From: Candidatus Albibeggiatoa sp. nov. BB20
GTDB taxonomy: Bacteria > Pseudomonadota > Gammaproteobacteria > Beggiatoales > Beggiatoaceae
Length of the DNA: 50,193 bases
Direction of reading: 5' to 3'
Assembly: GCA_016744725.1 (NCBI GenBank)
Contig: JADGDW010000008.1
Span: 1 to 50,193, forward strand
The position numbers and the translations under genes were made by a program. Shown in pieces: positions 24,453 to 33,352 of this stretch (position 1 is the stretch's first letter; each line of letters opens with the position of its first letter). Under the pieces are notes generated by a model. The model was not told the DNA's origin. It saw only the letters and a list, made by a program, of their open reading frames with translations, and did not search any database.

Positions 24453-27362
24453 TCAATCCAAGGTGTTTATCCATTGTTGCATTAATGGGACTTTGATTTG
24501 AAAAGAATCGTTGTCCTGATTTAAAGCAATCACATCATGTTTTTGTAATGTATCGATTGCAGTGGTCAGCATTTCTGGATCCATGTCTAATTTTGGGGTT
24601 AATTCCATACAATTCAAATCTATATCTGCTTGTGCCAATTGGATTAAAACTTGTTTTTGCACCTCATCCGCTTGTCCCCATACGCCTGTAAAATAGTAAT
24701 CGCTGTCTTGGAAAAAACGGGATTCAGTAAGCACCATTTCTAAGTCTTTGATGCTGAAACGGTCGGCACGTTGTTGGCTTTGGTCAAATTTTTGTTCGTT
24801 ATAGAGGCTCAGCAAGTTGTGACATATTTGTTGGATTAAATAGGCTTGTCCGTGAGTGAGTCGGATAATTTCATCAATCACGTTTTGGTCGTAGTCTAAT
24901 GGGAAGTCTTCGGCGGGTTCGGTGATGAGTAAGCGTGCGGGTGCGTTTTCAAGAAAGCTGACTTTGATGGTTTTGATGCTGCCAAACAGGGGATTAAAAT
25001 AGTCTTTACGCATTTCGTCAAGTGTGTGCAATCCTGCAAATACGAGTATAAACCATGGATAGGTTTGAATCACGCTGCGGAAATATTCAAGTAATCCTTT
25101 GTCGAGTGTGCCGTCATTGATGCGGATTTCTAAGTTTTCAAATTCGTCGAGTGTGACAATCAGATATTCATAATGATTAGTGGTTTGTTGTTCATTTATT
25201 TCCTGTAAAAAACAATCAAAACTGTAATAAGGGTCGTCAGCAAAATCGGCGGATTGAGGTTTGGATAATTTGAATATTTTTTTTGTTTTTAAGTAGCAAC
25301 TGTCAGCCAATTGATATAACAAGCTTTGCAGGGTTTTGGCGCGGATGCGTTGTAGGTTGAAGTCAATAATATGTTTTTGGTCGCCAAAGCGGCAGCCAAG
25401 ATTGTGCAGAATTGAGGTTTTGCCCATGCGGCGGTGTCCATAGAGTACAACGGATGCAGGGTTTTTGCTCATCCATAGTGATTCAAGTTCGCGGAAAATA
25501 TCGTCACGTCCGACAAACAGTTTTCCTGTTACGGGGTTGCCAGCGACGTAAGGATTTTCAATTGGTTTTTCAATGCTGAAGCGACCGACTGTGCCGCCTT
25601 GTGCTGTGAGTAGCGGTTGCCAATGGTCAATGATGGCTTGGATGATTTTTTGTTCGGGTTGATGCAGGGTTTTGATGTTTTGTTCTAGGGTTTCGAGCGT
25701 ATCGAGACTACGGGCAATTGCAGCGAGTTTGTTTTGACGGCTGGTGGCATCGCAATAGGCTTGAATGTCGCGGCTGGCACGGGCGAGTTGATGTTGGGCT
25801 TGGATGACTTTGGGGCGTAAGTTGTTGTCGTTGATTGGGGTTTGGGTCAGTGATTTATGTTGTTGGCTAATGGCTTCAAGTTGTTGAATATTTAAGCAGT
25901 CTTTAAAGGCAATTAAGCTGTTTGCGATTTCATCACCATAAGGACAAAGTGTTAAAAATGATACAATACTCATATCATCTTTAATTAAGCCATTTAATTC
26001 TGTTTTTAACTTATCTGGTCTTGCTTTATAAAGTATAAAAATAATCCCTACTGCCTTCCATTGTGCTCTAGTGTACAAATAGCCAAGCGTTGATTCTAAT
26101 TCTTTTATCATTAATAATGAATTTTCAAATTTTTTGTTTAATAAAAGCGTTTTAAAATCGTTGAAAGTTTTTTCCAACCCAAATTTAGCAGGTAACAATA
26201 GTTCTGGCTTAGTAATTAATACTCTATTTGAATCTGTATAACGAAGATGTTTTGTTAATTTCCAAACCCACTTGTCTAATGAATCGGCAAATGAATTGGC
26301 AACAGAAAAATAGAAACAAGCTAATTCAGACAATAAAAGAACGCGTTTATCTTGGAATCTTTTAGTATCTACACTAGTAACAGGCAAAATTGCATAGGTT
26401 TCTAAATCTGATTGCTGCAATATTTGGTAAAGTAATGGTAAAGGTTTTTGAAAATAATAATCGAATAAAATGCGTTGTGCTTGATAACGCTGAAAAGGAT
26501 TAGCTGCAATATGAGCAAGTTGCAGTAAAGTTTCGGATTCAGACTCTTTCCATTGTTGCTCAAAATAAGTACGAGAGGGAGTAATTGGTAAAATTAAATA
26601 CTCATCATAATAAATAACTTGAGGAGTTAAATTTAGTTGTTGCATTATCCATTGCCAAGGGTAAAAGATAGCACGGCTACTACCCACACCGACTGCCACA
26701 CCGACTGCCACACCTCCTGCCACACCGACTGCCACACCTCCTGCCACACCGACTGCCACACCGAATGCCACACCGTATGCCACACCGAATGCCACACCGT
26801 ATGCCACACCTAATGCCACACCGTATGCCACACCGTATGCCACACCTCCTGCCACACCGTATGCCACACCGAATGCCACAACGACTGCCACACCGAATGC
26901 CACACCGAATGCCACACCGATTGCCACACCGACTGCCACACCTCCTGCCACACCGAATGCCACAACGACTGCCACACCGACCGCCATTCCTTTGAACATC
27001 ACCGCTAAATTCATCAAGGGCGTAACCGTTTGCAGGATATTTATATCTAAATTTTTAAAAATATAACTGACAGGTGCTTGCAACACAAGGGTTTCAAAAC
27101 TCCAAAATAGTAAAATAACCATGCTTGGGAGAAAAAACGCTTGAACCAGTGCAATCAAGTAAAAATTTAAATAGGCAGGCATAATCAAAGTTCTGAAAAT
27201 AGCTAAGCCTTTTTTGAAAAATAACTCTTTATCAATTTGATATAAATAGATTTTTAAACTGGAAGGATGGAAAAATAACCAATATAAAAACAGGGCATGA
27301 TGGGTGGGATTAAACACATTTAAACAACGTGGCAAACTGTCATCAGTGGGAAAAGTGGGCAT
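24453..27362 (-). CDS. Membrane AAA ATPase with GVAx tandem-repeat segment
   Basis: A 969-residue protein starting at the ATG of 27360-27362, which has AAAGGAT upstream; a longer frame to 27407 runs into a hairpin repeat. Two hydrophobic stretches lie in the first 120 residues. Residues about 128-227 are some 25 tandem tetrapeptides GVAx, x being V, F, Y, G, I or L. A helical region of about 370 residues follows. Then comes an AAA_16-type ATPase opening VGRDDIFRELESLW, with Walker A YGHRRMGKTS (Lys648) and Walker B YLIVTLDEFENLE. A winged-helix-like C-terminus ends it. The upstream neighbour is another membrane AAA ATPase on the same strand, about 50 bp away. Function unknown; the layout suggests a STAND-like switch ATPase held at the membrane. 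Confidence 0.7.
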   Translation of the reverse strand: MPTFPTDDSLPRCLNVFNPTHHALFLYWLFFHPSSLKIYLYQIDKELFFKKGLAIFRTLIMPAYLNFYLIALVQAFFLPSMVILLFWSFETLVLQAPVSYIFKNLDINILQTVTPLMNLAVMFKGMAVGVAVVVAFGVAGGVAVGVAIGVAFGVAFGVAVVVAFGVAYGVAGGVAYGVAYGVALGVAYGVAFGVAYGVAFGVAVGVAGGVAVGVAGGVAVGVAVGVGSSRAIFYPWQWIMQQLNLTPQVIYYDEYLILPITPSRTYFEQQWKESESETLLQLAHIAANPFQRYQAQRILFDYYFQKPLPLLYQILQQSDLETYAILPVTSVDTKRFQDKRVLLLSELACFYFSVANSFADSLDKWVWKLTKHLRYTDSNRVLITKPELLLPAKFGLEKTFNDFKTLLLNKKFENSLLMIKELESTLGYLYTRAQWKAVGIIFILYKARPDKLKTELNGLIKDDMSIVSFLTLCPYGDEIANSLIAFKDCLNIQQLEAISQQHKSLTQTPINDNNLRPKVIQAQHQLARASRDIQAYCDATSRQNKLAAIARSLDTLETLEQNIKTLHQPEQKIIQAIIDHWQPLLTAQGGTVGRFSIEKPIENPYVAGNPVTGKLFVGRDDIFRELESLWMSKNPASVVLYGHRRMGKTSILHNLGCRFGDQKHIIDFNLQRIRAKTLQSLLYQLADSCYLKTKKIFKLSKPQSADFADDPYYSFDCFLQEINEQQTTNHYEYLIVTLDEFENLEIRINDGTLDKGLLEYFRSVIQTYPWFILVFAGLHTLDEMRKDYFNPLFGSIKTIKVSFLENAPARLLITEPAEDFPLDYDQNVIDEIIRLTHGQAYLIQQICHNLLSLYNEQKFDQSQQRADRFSIKDLEMVLTESRFFQDSDYYFTGVWGQADEVQKQVLIQLAQADIDLNCMELTPKLDMDPEMLTTAIDTLQKHDVIALNQDNDSFQIKVPLMQQWINTLD
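26684..26982 (-). repeat. 12-bp coding minisatellite (about 25 units)
   Basis: Tandem 12-base units of the form GCCACACCGNNT on the plus strand, read on the minus strand as codons for x-G-V-A. Variable bases fall mainly in the codon for x (GTC, TTC, TAC, GGA, ATC, TTA), while the GVA part hardly changes. Two units read VVVA. Copy number can change without shifting the frame, so length variation between strains is expected. Confidence 0.9.
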
Positions 27363-27383
27363 GGGGTATCCTTTAAAATCATT

Positions 27384-27425
27384 AGGAGTGCAAAACTCGT
27401 TTTGCAAATTTAAATTTGCACTCCT
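27384..27425. repeat. AGGAGTGC hairpin repeat between the AAA genes
   Basis: AGGAGTGCAAA (27384-27394) and TTTGCACTCCT (27415-27425) form a perfect 11-bp stem, with GCAAATTTAAATTTGC palindromic inside. A related hairpin lies at 46768-46825. The upstream AAA gene reads into it: its last codons and TAA stop (27410-27412) are provided by the repeat. Confidence 0.7.
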
Positions 27426-28285
27426 GAATAAGAACCTTGTTTTTTAACATACAAATCACTAGCAAGCTGCTGCACTTGATACGGATGCCCCTGACTTTGC
27501 TCAAAAATACCTGCAATTTCTTCTTCACTAAACTGAATCCGCTGTCCCTGCAAATACTGCTCAATCAAACCCACAACCTCATCCAAACGCAATGGCTTGA
27601 TATTAATCGTATGACAAATATTCGCTAATGGCGACTGATAATGCGCTAAATCAGCAAACACCTCATTTAAAGGCTTGTGACTGGCAATCAACAAAGTAAA
27701 AGGCGTACTTTCCCCCTCTGCCAAACCGCGTAACTCATCACGCATCTCACGGTCAAACTTATCACAAGTTAAACGCTCAATTTCATCCAAACACAACACA
27801 TACTTTTTACCCTGCAAATACTTGTGCAAATCATAACCGCGACAATTTGGAATCTTATCAACAGGCAATTGCAACTCATCACACAACGCGCTAAAAAAAT
27901 CCTTACCATCATGAATCTGATTCAAATCCAAATACACAAATTGATGCTGTGATAAAGCAGATTGTTCCTGTTTTCCAAGCTGAAAAATATGATACAAAAT
28001 CGAAGACTTACCCATTTGCTCATCAGCCAATAACACTACACTACTGCCTTTTTTCAACTCTCCATAAATCTCCCGCAACAATGATTCACGTTTATAAAAA
28101 GCTTGTGGATTATCAAGTCGTCCTTTTTTGCGAAAGGGGTTGTCTGGTGGAGCAGGTTTAAATTTAGCTTTGATTTTACGATATAAGACTTTAGGAGTCA
28201 TACCAAATGCAGCAAAGATTGCTAATATTGCGGCAGGAATACCTAAAATTGCAGAAATTAGCGAAACCCAATTAGAAAAAGACAT
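27410..28285 (-). CDS. Membrane-anchored AAA ATPase
   Basis: A 291-residue protein from the ATG at 28283-28285, preceded by GAGGTGG. A hydrophobic helix covers residues 8-28 (WVSLISAILGIPAAILAIFA), then a basic linker. The AAA_16-like domain begins NPQAFYKRESLLREIYGEL, with Walker A ADEQMGKSS at 87-95 and Walker B YVLCLDEIERL (Asp167, Glu168). A C-terminal segment, IFEQSQGHPYQVQQLASDLY, is like the end of STAND ATPase modules. The upstream half of a two-gene unit with the GVAx ATPase. Its C-terminal SGVQI is encoded by an invading hairpin repeat, so the native end may be lost. Role unknown. Confidence 0.7.
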   Translation of the reverse strand: MSFSNWVSLISAILGIPAAILAIFAAFGMTPKVLYRKIKAKFKPAPPDNPFRKKGRLDNPQAFYKRESLLREIYGELKKGSSVVLLADEQMGKSSILYHIFQLGKQEQSALSQHQFVYLDLNQIHDGKDFFSALCDELQLPVDKIPNCRGYDLHKYLQGKKYVLCLDEIERLTCDKFDREMRDELRGLAEGESTPFTLLIASHKPLNEVFADLAHYQSPLANICHTINIKPLRLDEVVGLIEQYLQGQRIQFSEEEIAGIFEQSQGHPYQVQQLASDLYVKKQGSYSGVQI

Positions 28286-28521
28286 ATCCACCTCATTTTT
28301 AATTTAATCCCCAAACAACATTAAAAACCAATTTTAAATCATAAAATAACAACAAACAATGTCCAAAACAAGCCTACAAACCAATGTTATCTAAAATACC
28401 TTATTTTTGAAACTCAAAGCCCAATATAAATGAATTACATTGATTCTTGCGTTTATTTGATTATACTGAATAAAATGATGTTTTTTAAATTGATGCTCAA
28501 CACCCGTTTTCAAATAAAAAT

Positions 28522-31500
28522 ATGCGATTAAATCAACTTGAACTCAGCGCTTACGGTAATTTTACCAACAAAACTTTAGATTTAAGTCAAAACCAAGGTT
28601 TACACATTATTTATGGTGACAATGAAGCGGGTAAAAGCACTGCACGCCGTGCCATCAATGCCGTATTATTTGGTATTCCCGAACGCACCCAAGATGCCTA
28701 TTATCACAGCAATGAAAAACTGCGAATTGGCGCGAAATTGCAATATAATGATGAAGTTCTACACGCTTATCGACGCAAAGGACGTAAAAATACCCTACTC
28801 ACTGCCAATAACAACCCCATCGATGAAGAACTATTAAAACAATTACTTGGCGGTATTACAGAAACCCAATACAATGCCCTATTTTGCTTAAATCATGAAC
28901 GCCTTGTTCAAGGAGGTGAAGATTTACTTAACAGTAGTGGCGATGTGGGCGAAAGTTTATTTGAAGCAGGCACGGGTACGCTGAAACTACATGAATTACT
29001 GACAGATTTAGACAAAGAAGCCGATACATTATTTAAAGCACGCGGTAGCAAACCAAAACTGAATCAAACCATCAAAAATTACAAAGAAGCCTGCCAAAAA
29101 GTCAAAAGCTCCGCATTGCCCGCCAGCAAATTCAAAGACTATGATTCTCGTTTAGAGCAAGCCTATGAAACCCAAAACAAATTAAACCAACAACTGCAAA
29201 ATTCGCGTGCTGAACAAGCAAGATTGGCTCGAATTCAACGTACACGACCTTTATTACAACGCTATACCGAATTACAACAACAACTTGATACATTAACAAA
29301 TGTCATTATTTTACCCGATGACGCAAAAGCCCAACGTATCGAAGCCCATTTAGCATTGCATACAGCTCAAGCTCAAACCAAACAAAGTCAGCAACTGATT
29401 GAGCAATTACAAACGCAATTAGCCATTATCAATATTCCTAGTGAATTACTCGGCCAAAAATCCACCATTGATACCTTACGGGAACAACTGGGCAGTCATT
29501 TAAAAGCCGCTCGCGATTTACCTGGTGTCCGTACTGAACGTCGAACCATCGAAAATGAAGCCCAAGACTTGTTAAAACGGGTCTATCCTCAATTGGCATT
29601 ACATGATTTAACTGATTTGGCCATTACTGACCCACAACGCGAACAAATCAAACAACTGGCAGATGACTATCCCGCATTACGTGAAAAACAAGCCAATATC
29701 CACGAACGTTTAGATAAAACCACCCAGCAATTTTTACAATTACAGAAAAATTTAGAATCCTTACCTTTGCCGCATGATTTAACCCAATTGAAAGCAGCAT
29801 TAAGTCGCGCCTTAAGACAAGGTGATTTAGAACAATTATTAGCAAAAGATGATAAAGAAGTCCGATTATTAACCGCTCAAGCTGAAATTAGCTTAAAACA
29901 ACTCGGTTTATGGATGGGTACATTAGAAGAATTAGAACAATTGCCATTACCCAATTTAGAACGGATTGAAACTTTTGACCGCTGCTTTAAAGAGCAAGAA
30001 AATGATCGGCAACGGATTAAAGAAAAATTACTTGATGCGCGACAACGTTATACTTTAGCTTCACAGAAAATTGACGCATTGCGCTGGGCTGGAGAAGTCC
30101 CGACTGAAAGCATGTTAACCCAAGCCCGCCAAGACCGTGACCAACGTTGGCAAAGTCTCAAACATGCACAACCAACCCAAGATATGTTTCAAGGGTTCGA
30201 GCAAGCAATGAAGCGCGTTGATGAATTATCCGACCGTTTACGCCGTGAAGCACATCGAGTTGCAGAACAAGCTGCTTATATGGCAGAACGGGACAGCGCA
30301 CAACATGAACAAGAAAATCAAACCCGCAAATGGCGTAAAAGCGATGAATTATTAGCAGATTTACAGGCTGAATGGGAACAATGTTGGCAATCTGTGGGTA
30401 TTAAACCATGGTCACCAACGGAAATGCGCAGTTGGTTGGCTGAATGTTTAGCATTGCGTCAACAAATTAATATTTTACGTGAACGTCGCCAGCAGTTAGA
30501 AACCCGTCAGGAATTAATTGCAGATTTATGTCAGGAATTAAGTCAAGCATTGGCACAATTACCAGAAGGCGTGATGCCGCTAACTCGTTTGATCGATTTA
30601 ACCGAACAGACTCAAGCCAGCATTGATGAAGTCAATCAGCTTAAATTGCAACGCGATGATTTAAGCCGCCAAATCAAAATGATGGATACTGAACAACAAC
30701 GTTGGGGATTGGCAAAACAGCAAATTCAACAGGCTTTGGATGATTGGCAACGGGATTGGTTAAAAGCGATTGAGCCATTGCAACTAGAAGCTGAAACTCG
30801 GCCTGAAACCGTGCGCAATGTATTGGATAGTTTGGATAAAATCCTCAATAAATTAGACAAAATCAATGGTTTAAAACGACGGATTGAACGGATGGAAGAA
30901 GATGCAGAACACTTCCGCGATGAGGTAAATAAAGTATTAACCGCACTTGTACCTGAATGGGTGAATGAAGAAGTTGAACAAGTGATTCCTAAATTATCTG
31001 CCCGTTTAAGTCAGGCTGAAAAAGATGCAACTTTATACGAGCAAATCCAACAACGTTTGCAAGCAGAGCAACAAGATTTAAATAAAGCCCAAACTCAGAC
31101 CCAACACGCTCAAGTCAAATTAGATGCTTTGTTATCACAAGCACATTGTGAACATTTAGACGAGTTGGAACAAGCTGAACAATTATCGCTGCAAAAACAA
31201 TCGCTATCACATGATGAGCGAGAAACGAAAAAACGGCTACTTGAATTGGGTGAAGGTATGTCCACCAATGAATTGGCAACTGATGTAAACAGTGTTGATA
31301 TGATAGAAGTACCTGCATTATTGCAACAAACTCAGGAACAAGTTCAGCAATTAGAATCAGAACGCTCGGAACTTGACCAAACGATTGGTGAGTTGCGGAC
31401 ACTGCTTAAACAAATGGATGGTAATGATACGGCGGCACAAGCAGCCGATGAGGCGCAATTGGCATTAGCAGAAATGCAAGATTTGAGTGAGCGTTATATG

Positions 31501-31986
31501 CAAGTGACTTTGGCAGCATCTGTGTTACGCAAATCAATAGACCGTTATCGAGAGCAGCACCAAGCCCCATTGTTAAACCGCGCCAGTGAATTATTTAGTC
31601 ATTTAACTTTGGGTAGTTTCCAGCGTTTGCGCGTGGGCTATAACAGTAGCGATCAGCCAATTATTTTAGGAGCACGTTTGCAACAACAAGAAGGCATTCC
31701 CACCTCAGCCATGAGTGATGGCACACGAGACCAATTATATTTAGCATTACGTTTGGCCAGCATTGAACATTATTTGCAGAAAAATATGACTTTGCCTTTG
31801 GTATTAGATGATATTTTGATTAATTTCGATGATTTACGAGCAAAAGCAACATTAGAAGTATTGGGAAACTTAAGTCAGAAAATGCAGATTTTGTTTTTTA
31901 CCCATCATAGCCGTTTAGTTGAAATTGCACAGCAATCTACAGAACAGTTATGGGTGCATGAATTAGCTATCCCAGAAAACATGTAA
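28522..31986 (+). CDS. SbcC/YhaN-like SMC-type ATPase
   Basis: A 1154-residue Rad50/SbcC-type ATPase of the YhaN subgroup. The N-terminal lobe has MRLNQLELSAYGNFTNKTLD, Walker A GDNEAGKST at residues 32-40, and the YhaN-like stretch TETQYNALFCLNHERLVQGG. Between are about 850 residues of coiled coil rich in Gln, Glu and Leu. The C-terminal lobe has the signature SAMSDGTRDQLYLALRLA, Walker B PLVLDDILINFDD and H-loop FFTHH. I see no CxxC zinc hook. Such proteins usually act with an SbcD/YhaO nuclease, but none is beside it. It is divergent from the two AAA genes with a 236-bp spacer. The ATG has no obvious ribosome site. Confidence 0.85.
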   Translation: MRLNQLELSAYGNFTNKTLDLSQNQGLHIIYGDNEAGKSTARRAINAVLFGIPERTQDAYYHSNEKLRIGAKLQYNDEVLHAYRRKGRKNTLLTANNNPIDEELLKQLLGGITETQYNALFCLNHERLVQGGEDLLNSSGDVGESLFEAGTGTLKLHELLTDLDKEADTLFKARGSKPKLNQTIKNYKEACQKVKSSALPASKFKDYDSRLEQAYETQNKLNQQLQNSRAEQARLARIQRTRPLLQRYTELQQQLDTLTNVIILPDDAKAQRIEAHLALHTAQAQTKQSQQLIEQLQTQLAIINIPSELLGQKSTIDTLREQLGSHLKAARDLPGVRTERRTIENEAQDLLKRVYPQLALHDLTDLAITDPQREQIKQLADDYPALREKQANIHERLDKTTQQFLQLQKNLESLPLPHDLTQLKAALSRALRQGDLEQLLAKDDKEVRLLTAQAEISLKQLGLWMGTLEELEQLPLPNLERIETFDRCFKEQENDRQRIKEKLLDARQRYTLASQKIDALRWAGEVPTESMLTQARQDRDQRWQSLKHAQPTQDMFQGFEQAMKRVDELSDRLRREAHRVAEQAAYMAERDSAQHEQENQTRKWRKSDELLADLQAEWEQCWQSVGIKPWSPTEMRSWLAECLALRQQINILRERRQQLETRQELIADLCQELSQALAQLPEGVMPLTRLIDLTEQTQASIDEVNQLKLQRDDLSRQIKMMDTEQQRWGLAKQQIQQALDDWQRDWLKAIEPLQLEAETRPETVRNVLDSLDKILNKLDKINGLKRRIERMEEDAEHFRDEVNKVLTALVPEWVNEEVEQVIPKLSARLSQAEKDATLYEQIQQRLQAEQQDLNKAQTQTQHAQVKLDALLSQAHCEHLDELEQAEQLSLQKQSLSHDERETKKRLLELGEGMSTNELATDVNSVDMIEVPALLQQTQEQVQQLESERSELDQTIGELRTLLKQMDGNDTAAQAADEAQLALAEMQDLSERYMQVTLAASVLRKSIDRYREQHQAPLLNRASELFSHLTLGSFQRLRVGYNSSDQPIILGARLQQQEGIPTSAMSDGTRDQLYLALRLASIEHYLQKNMTLPLVLDDILINFDDLRAKATLEVLGNLSQKMQILFFTHHSRLVEIAQQSTEQLWVHELAIPENM

Positions 31987-32103
31987 TATAGTCATTTTAT
32001 TCTAAAGTGATATAGGACTAGCAGTCCTCGATTTTGAAACTGATTGATATTTAAAGTGTAAAAGGACTGCCAGTCCTAACACATAAACCGAAATTGACTA
32101 TAT
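31986..32103 (-). repeat. 118-bp dispersed repeat, complete copy
   Basis: It runs from ATATAGTCATTTTA to AAATTGACTATAT, terminal inverted repeats ATATAGTCAWTT, with arms AGGACTAGCAGTCCT and AGGACTGCCAGTCCT. The orientation is opposite to the copies at 1, 6459 and 36525. Its first base is the last base of the upstream ATPase stop codon. The outermost TA at each end could be a TA target duplication. Confidence 0.85.
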
Positions 32104-32155
32104 CTGAAAGTAGAATCTATCCAAATAAATCTCCCATATCCCAATAATCTTGAGC

Positions 32156-32198
32156 CAAAAAAATAGCCCGCCAAAACCAGAGTGTAATAGCGAGCTAT
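32156..32198 (-). terminator. Terminator of the metallo-hydrolase gene
   Basis: On the minus strand ATAGCTCGC pairs with GCGGGCTAT (one G-U pair) across an 18-base loop, followed directly by TTTTTTTGG. It starts about 25 bp after the stop of the hydrolase gene, a classic intrinsic terminator. Confidence 0.8.
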
Positions 32199-32222
32199 AT
32201 TTCTACGAAAGCTTATTCAAAA

Positions 32223-33095
32223 CTACTTAGGATGCTCATCAGCAAAACGTAATTTAACACTGAGTTCTAGTAAATTTACTAAGCCATAGTCAGGATATAA
32301 AGCTTTCATTTTCCCAACAACATCTTCGATACTTGTGCCTTCAGCCAAGATTTTATCGAATTGATTCAAATACTCAATCATTGTATCTACAATACTAATG
32401 TCGCTTAAACCTGCATCGACTGGTTTGTGACCTGGTATAATTGTTTTGACATCAGCCGCTTTTTCCTTGATTTTTTTCAAGTTTTCAATCCACTGCATCC
32501 GAGCATCATGATTATTTTCCGCTAACCAAAGATGATTGCGATCATATATCATGTCTGTTGCAATTAAGGTTTTGCTCTCAGGTAGATAAATCGTGGTTTC
32601 GTCTGAAGTATCACCACGATCAAAACGGATAATATCAAATGAACAGTCACCAAAAATCACTTTAGCTTCATCATAAGGTGTTGGCACAACTAAGGTATTA
32701 CTAATATCTGCATCACTGCCGTAACGATCAATATTGCCTTGACCTGAAGCTTTGATCTTCTCTACAGTTGATGTGGTGGCATAGACTTTGGCATTTGGAA
32801 ACCGAGCGGTTAACGCCGATAAACCAAGATAATGGTCAGGATGGGCATGACTAATCCAAATTGCTTGTAAATCCTTACCCTTGGATTCAATTAAATCAGC
32901 AACCTTAGTCGCTTGAGATAATTTCATTTGAGCATCAACGACAATGGCTTTCTCTTCTGCCATCACAATCGTTGAAATAACATGAAAATCTTTCCCCGTA
33001 ACAGTTTCAACTTCTAAATTTTTGCATGTGTCAGCGTTAGCAAACGATGAGCAGGACGCAAGGCACAAGCCTAACACTATGGTTTTACATAGCAT
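32223..33095 (-). CDS. Exported metallo-beta-lactamase-fold hydrolase
   Basis: A 290-residue MBL-fold protein. I start it at the ATG of 33093-33095, which has AGAGGGAA upstream and yields a signal peptide, MLCKTIVLGLCLASCSSFAN; LASC could be a lipobox. Metal ligands are visible: HAHPDH at residues 83-88 (His83, His85, Asp87, His88), a GDTSDE segment, Asp in LIATDMIYDRNHLW, and His in IIPGHKP. The family includes beta-lactamases, lactonases, alkylsulfatases and quinohemoprotein-linked hydrolases; the substrate cannot be told. Location is periplasmic or outer-membrane attached. It stands alone between a repeat and the WD40 gene. Confidence 0.85.
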   Translation of the reverse strand: MLCKTIVLGLCLASCSSFANADTCKNLEVETVTGKDFHVISTIVMAEEKAIVVDAQMKLSQATKVADLIESKGKDLQAIWISHAHPDHYLGLSALTARFPNAKVYATTSTVEKIKASGQGNIDRYGSDADISNTLVVPTPYDEAKVIFGDCSFDIIRFDRGDTSDETTIYLPESKTLIATDMIYDRNHLWLAENNHDARMQWIENLKKIKEKAADVKTIIPGHKPVDAGLSDISIVDTMIEYLNQFDKILAEGTSIEDVVGKMKALYPDYGLVNLLELSVKLRFADEHPK

Positions 33096-33352
33096 AAATA
33101 TTCCCTCTGGTCTGTGAAACAGTTTGTGTGTAGCATTCAAAATCAGTAACACGATAAAATCAATGGATCGGATATTTTTTATAACTATTTGTTTTTTTAG
33201 TATATTTAAATTCCCAATTAAACTGAAAAATTGCTTATTTTTAAAACAGTTACAATTTTAGGCGATGGGAATTTTTAAAAACTGTCCGAAGTATTATAAA
33301 ATCGTATTACAACAACTTCAAAATAGAGTAATGAAGCAATAAAAAAGCCATA

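Noticed and set aside
26684..26982. CRISPR array
   Set aside because: The unit is only 12 bp with no spacers, and it is coding.
26765..26995. Plus-strand frame of repeated Met-Pro-His-Arg units
   Set aside because: It is the antisense reading of the 12-bp minisatellite, which is in frame with a long, domain-bearing protein on the minus strand.
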